Assembly: GCF_032598905.1 (NCBI RefSeq)
Contig: NZ_CP122458.1
Span: forward strand, 2,728,001 to 2,792,000
DNA: 64,000 bases
Source of the DNA: Streptomyces sp. 11x1
GTDB lineage: Bacteria; Actinomycetota; Actinomycetes; Streptomycetales; Streptomycetaceae
Direction of reading: 5' to 3'
The stretch's first letter is position 1, and each line of letters opens with the position of its first letter. Both the position numbers and the translations under genes were made by a program. This document shows positions 62,121 through 64,000 of the stretch, one piece after another. The notes below the pieces were generated by a model. It ran no database searches. It saw nothing but the letters and a program-made list of their open reading frames with translations, and was not told the origin of the DNA.

Positions 62121-62984
62121 ATGCCCGAAGGTGACACCGTCTGGCAGACGGCGAGACGACTCCACACCGCCCTCGTCGGCAAGGTCCTGTCCCGCTCCGA
62201 CCTGAGGGTCCCGAGGTTCGCCACGGCCGACCTCACCGGCCGCACCATCCTGGACGTCACCCCCCGGGGCAAGCACCTCCTCACCCGTATCGAAGGGGAC
62301 CTGACCCTCCACTCCCACCTGCGGATGGACGGCTCCTGGAAGGTGTACGCCAACGACGAGCGCTGGCGCGGCGGCCCGGCGCACCAGATCCGCGCCATCC
62401 TGGGCACCGTCGACCGCACGGCCGTCGGCTACCGCCTCCCCGTGCTGGAGCTGATGCGCACCGCCGACGAGCAGCGCGTCGTGGGCCACCTCGGCCCCGA
62501 CCTGCTCGGCCCTGACTGGGACCCCGACCGCGCCCTCACCAACCTCCTGAGCGATCCCGCGCGCCCCCTCGGCGAGGCGCTACTGGACCAGCGCAATCTC
62601 GCCGGCATCGGCAACGTCTACAAGAGCGAGCTCTGCTTCCTGCTCCGGGTCACCCCCTGGCTCCCGGTCGGCGCCCTCCCGGAGGAGCTCGCCGCCCGGT
62701 TGCCCGGCGTCGCCAAGAAGCTCCTCGAAGCCAACCGCGAACGCCCGATCCGCAGCACCACCGGCCACCGCCGCCACGACCTGTTCGTCTACGGCCGTGC
62801 CCCCCGCCCATGCCTGCGCTGCCAGACCCCCGTCCGCGCGACCGACCAGGGCGACGGCTCCCGGGAACGTCCCACGTACTGGTGCCCCACCTGCCAGTCG
62901 GGGCCGGCCCCGGCCCCCGGTACTGCCAGAACGCCCCGCCCGAGCCCCCGTGGCCGCACGTCGAACCCGAGGTCGTACCCGTAG
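62121..62984 (+). CDS. nei2: Endonuclease VIII-type DNA glycosylase/AP lyase (Nei2-like)
   Basis: 287 residues of the Fpg/Nei family. It removes oxidised bases and cleaves the abasic site. The catalytic N-terminus PEGDTVW (Pro2, Glu3 after Met removal) is intact; RGKHLL carries the usual Lys; the helix-two-turn-helix reads ALLDQRNLAGIGNVYKSELCF; the zinc finger has CLRC and CPTC. The C-terminal ~25 residues after the finger are an Arg/Pro-rich extension. Repair function fits with lhr upstream. Confidence 0.93.
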   Translation: MPEGDTVWQTARRLHTALVGKVLSRSDLRVPRFATADLTGRTILDVTPRGKHLLTRIEGDLTLHSHLRMDGSWKVYANDERWRGGPAHQIRAILGTVDRTAVGYRLPVLELMRTADEQRVVGHLGPDLLGPDWDPDRALTNLLSDPARPLGEALLDQRNLAGIGNVYKSELCFLLRVTPWLPVGALPEELAARLPGVAKKLLEANRERPIRSTTGHRRHDLFVYGRAPRPCLRCQTPVRATDQGDGSRERPTYWCPTCQSGPAPAPGTARTPRPSPRGRTSNPRSYP

Positions 62985-63014
62985 GCCCGTAACGCCCGAG
63001 GCGCCACCACTAAT

Positions 63015-63027
63015 TGACGGACCGTCA
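63015..63027. promoter_or_regulatory. 6-1-6 palindrome upstream of the SDR gene
   Basis: TGACGG-A-CCGTCA, overlapping a TTGACG that could serve as -35, 23 bp before the start codon. Shape and place fit a TetR- or other dimer-repressor site controlling the SDR gene. No regulator gene is visible in the 950 bp to the window end. Confidence 0.6.
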
Positions 63028-63049
63028 GAAACACTCGTACCGTCGCCTC

Positions 63050-63814
63050 ATGCCCATCCCGGCGTACGACCTCACCGGCCGCACCGCGTTCGTCACCGGC
63101 GCCGGCAGCGGTATCGGCCGTGCCTCGGCGGTACTGCTCGCCGAGGCGGGCGCATCGGTGCACTGCGCGGACCGTGACGCGCAGGGCCTGCACGAGACGG
63201 CGACCCTGATCAAGGCCAGGAGCGGCACCGCCCATGTCCACCACCTCGACGTCACCGACCGCGCCCAGCTCGCGCGGGCGGTGGCCGCCTGCGAGCGTCT
63301 CCATGTGATGGCGGCGATCGCCGGGATCATGCACAGCAGCCCGGTACTGGAGACCCGCGACGAGGACCTGGAGCGGGTGTGGAGCGTCAACTTCAAGGGA
63401 GTGCTGCACGCCTGCCAGGAAGCGGCCCGCCGAATGATCACCGACGGGACTCGGGGCAGCATCGTCACCATGGCCTCCGGCGCCGTCGACACCGGCGGTC
63501 CGGGACTCCTCTGCTACGGCGTGACCAAGGCGGCGGTGGTCCAGCTGACGAGGACCCTGGCGACCGAGGTCGGCCCGCACGGCATCCGCGTCAACGCCGT
63601 GGCCCCGGGCTGGATCCGCACACCCATGACCGACCGCCACGACAGCGAAGCACAGGCGCGGACCGAGTCCCGCATGGCCCGGCTGTCACCGCTGAGCCGG
63701 GTCGGCGAACCCGACGACATCGCCCACGCCGTGCTGCACCTCGCCTCCGACGCCTCGGCGTTCACGACGGGTCAGATCCTCCGCCCGAACGGCGGGGTGG
63801 CCATGCCCTGGTGA
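63050..63814 (+). CDS. Short-chain dehydrogenase/reductase (SDR)
   Basis: 254 residues, classical SDR with NAD(P)-binding TGAGSGIG (16-23) and the catalytic YxxxK as Tyr156 and Lys160 (CYGVTKAAVVQ). The acidic residue in ADRD at the end of strand 2 favours NAD over NADP. The usual NAG motif reads IAGI. The C-terminal PNGGVAMPW is typical. Substrate unknown. ATG at 63050; no strong ribosome site, and a palindromic operator-like site lies just upstream. It stands alone at the right end. Confidence 0.88.
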   Translation: MPIPAYDLTGRTAFVTGAGSGIGRASAVLLAEAGASVHCADRDAQGLHETATLIKARSGTAHVHHLDVTDRAQLARAVAACERLHVMAAIAGIMHSSPVLETRDEDLERVWSVNFKGVLHACQEAARRMITDGTRGSIVTMASGAVDTGGPGLLCYGVTKAAVVQLTRTLATEVGPHGIRVNAVAPGWIRTPMTDRHDSEAQARTESRMARLSPLSRVGEPDDIAHAVLHLASDASAFTTGQILRPNGGVAMPW

Positions 63815-64000
63815 CCACGGCCCCCACCGCGCCCCCCAGAACAGGACCACCCCCCGCGCCCCCTGACGCGCCCCCCGACCGTTCGCGAGCCCGCCCCTTC
63901 GGCACGCAGTGGACAGGCAGGAGACTCAGCCCCCACCCCCCGGCCGCGACCGCCCCCTCCACCGCGCCGGCGTCCGGCACCAGCGCGAGTCGCAGCACAC

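Noticed and set aside
57330..62489. 1719-codon open frame antisense to lhr
   Set aside because: Shadow of the high-GC coding strand; Gly/Arg/His/Gln-rich with no motif, while the + strand encodes a complete Lhr.
63762..63998. 78-codon minus-strand frame at the right edge
   Set aside because: Gly/Arg/Ala-rich, no motif, overlaps the SDR 3' end; could be the tail of a gene beyond the edge but cannot be supported.
1..64000. tRNA, rRNA, insertion sequences, attachment sites
   Set aside because: No cloverleaf-type or rRNA sequence, transposase motif or tRNA-bordered direct repeat was recognised by eye; a covariance-model scan would be decisive.

Overview
The window is a stretch of Streptomyces chromosome. 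It is very GC-rich with strong third-position GC bias and frequent GTG starts, and it carries a run of genes I recognise as the rnhB to nei2 block of Streptomyces coelicolor (roughly SCO5812 down to SCO5760). The order rnhB, nrdJ-nrdR, lexA, dinG-like helicase, hflX, rshA, dapF, miaA, miaB, gluR-gluK/gluABCD, cysteine dioxygenase, recX-recA, lhr, nei2 is the core backbone. Species cannot be fixed from the sequence alone.

Layout. 1-8.3 kb: rnhB (cut by the edge), a TetR/DHA2-efflux divergent pair with two palindromic operators, a DUF4173-like membrane protein, an ADP-ribosylglycohydrolase, a histidine phosphatase, a YdbC-like protein and a TerD-type protein. 8.4-15.5 kb: DNA precursor and damage control, with nrdR-nrdJ (class II ribonucleotide reductase and its regulator), lexA and a DinG-type helicase. 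15.7-25.2 kb: the accessory and decaying part. It holds a three-gene NRPS-independent siderophore-like set whose aminotransferase has lost its PLP lysine, a methyltransferase with an in-frame stop, two tandem lipoprotein proteases (the second frameshifted) and a DegT-type aminotransferase remnant. 25.3-36.8 kb: housekeeping genes read leftward (hflX, an M1 peptidase, rshA, dapF, a membrane protein, miaA, miaB) with two small genes inserted. 36.8-38.1 kb: a graveyard holding pieces of an FtsK/EccC-type ATPase and of a CbbX-type AAA ATPase. 38.2-47 kb: a MazG-like protein, a Tat-exported peptidoglycan amidase, a TAXI-type binding protein, the GluR-GluK two-component system and the gluABCD glutamate importer. 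47.2-57 kb: an FAD monooxygenase, cysteine dioxygenase behind a Cys-ending leader peptide, recA-recX, an AI-2E-type membrane protein, DUF3046, and an AraC-azlC-azlD operon. 57-64 kb: the large helicase Lhr, nei2 and an SDR oxidoreductase.

How parts work together. The DNA-repair genes show two readable control layers. lexA has a canonical SOS box. recA, the DinG-type helicase gene and lhr each carry the same two-part promoter, TTGTCAGTGG(C/T), 6 nt, then a TAGGGT-like -10; this is the RecA-NDp type associated with PafBC/ClpR in actinobacteria. For dinG and lhr it sits so close to the start codon that a leaderless or nearly leaderless mRNA is predicted. nrdRJ has two NrdR-box-like elements 31 bp apart. 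GluK-GluR sits back-to-back with gluABCD, and a TAXI-type (possibly glutamate-binding) protein gene converges on gluK. Perfect hairpins close several convergent gene pairs.

Most worth a second look: the altered aminotransferase in the minimal siderophore-like cluster, the shared damage promoters, the cysteine leader peptide, and the cluster of fresh and old pseudogenes between 20.9 and 38.1 kb.
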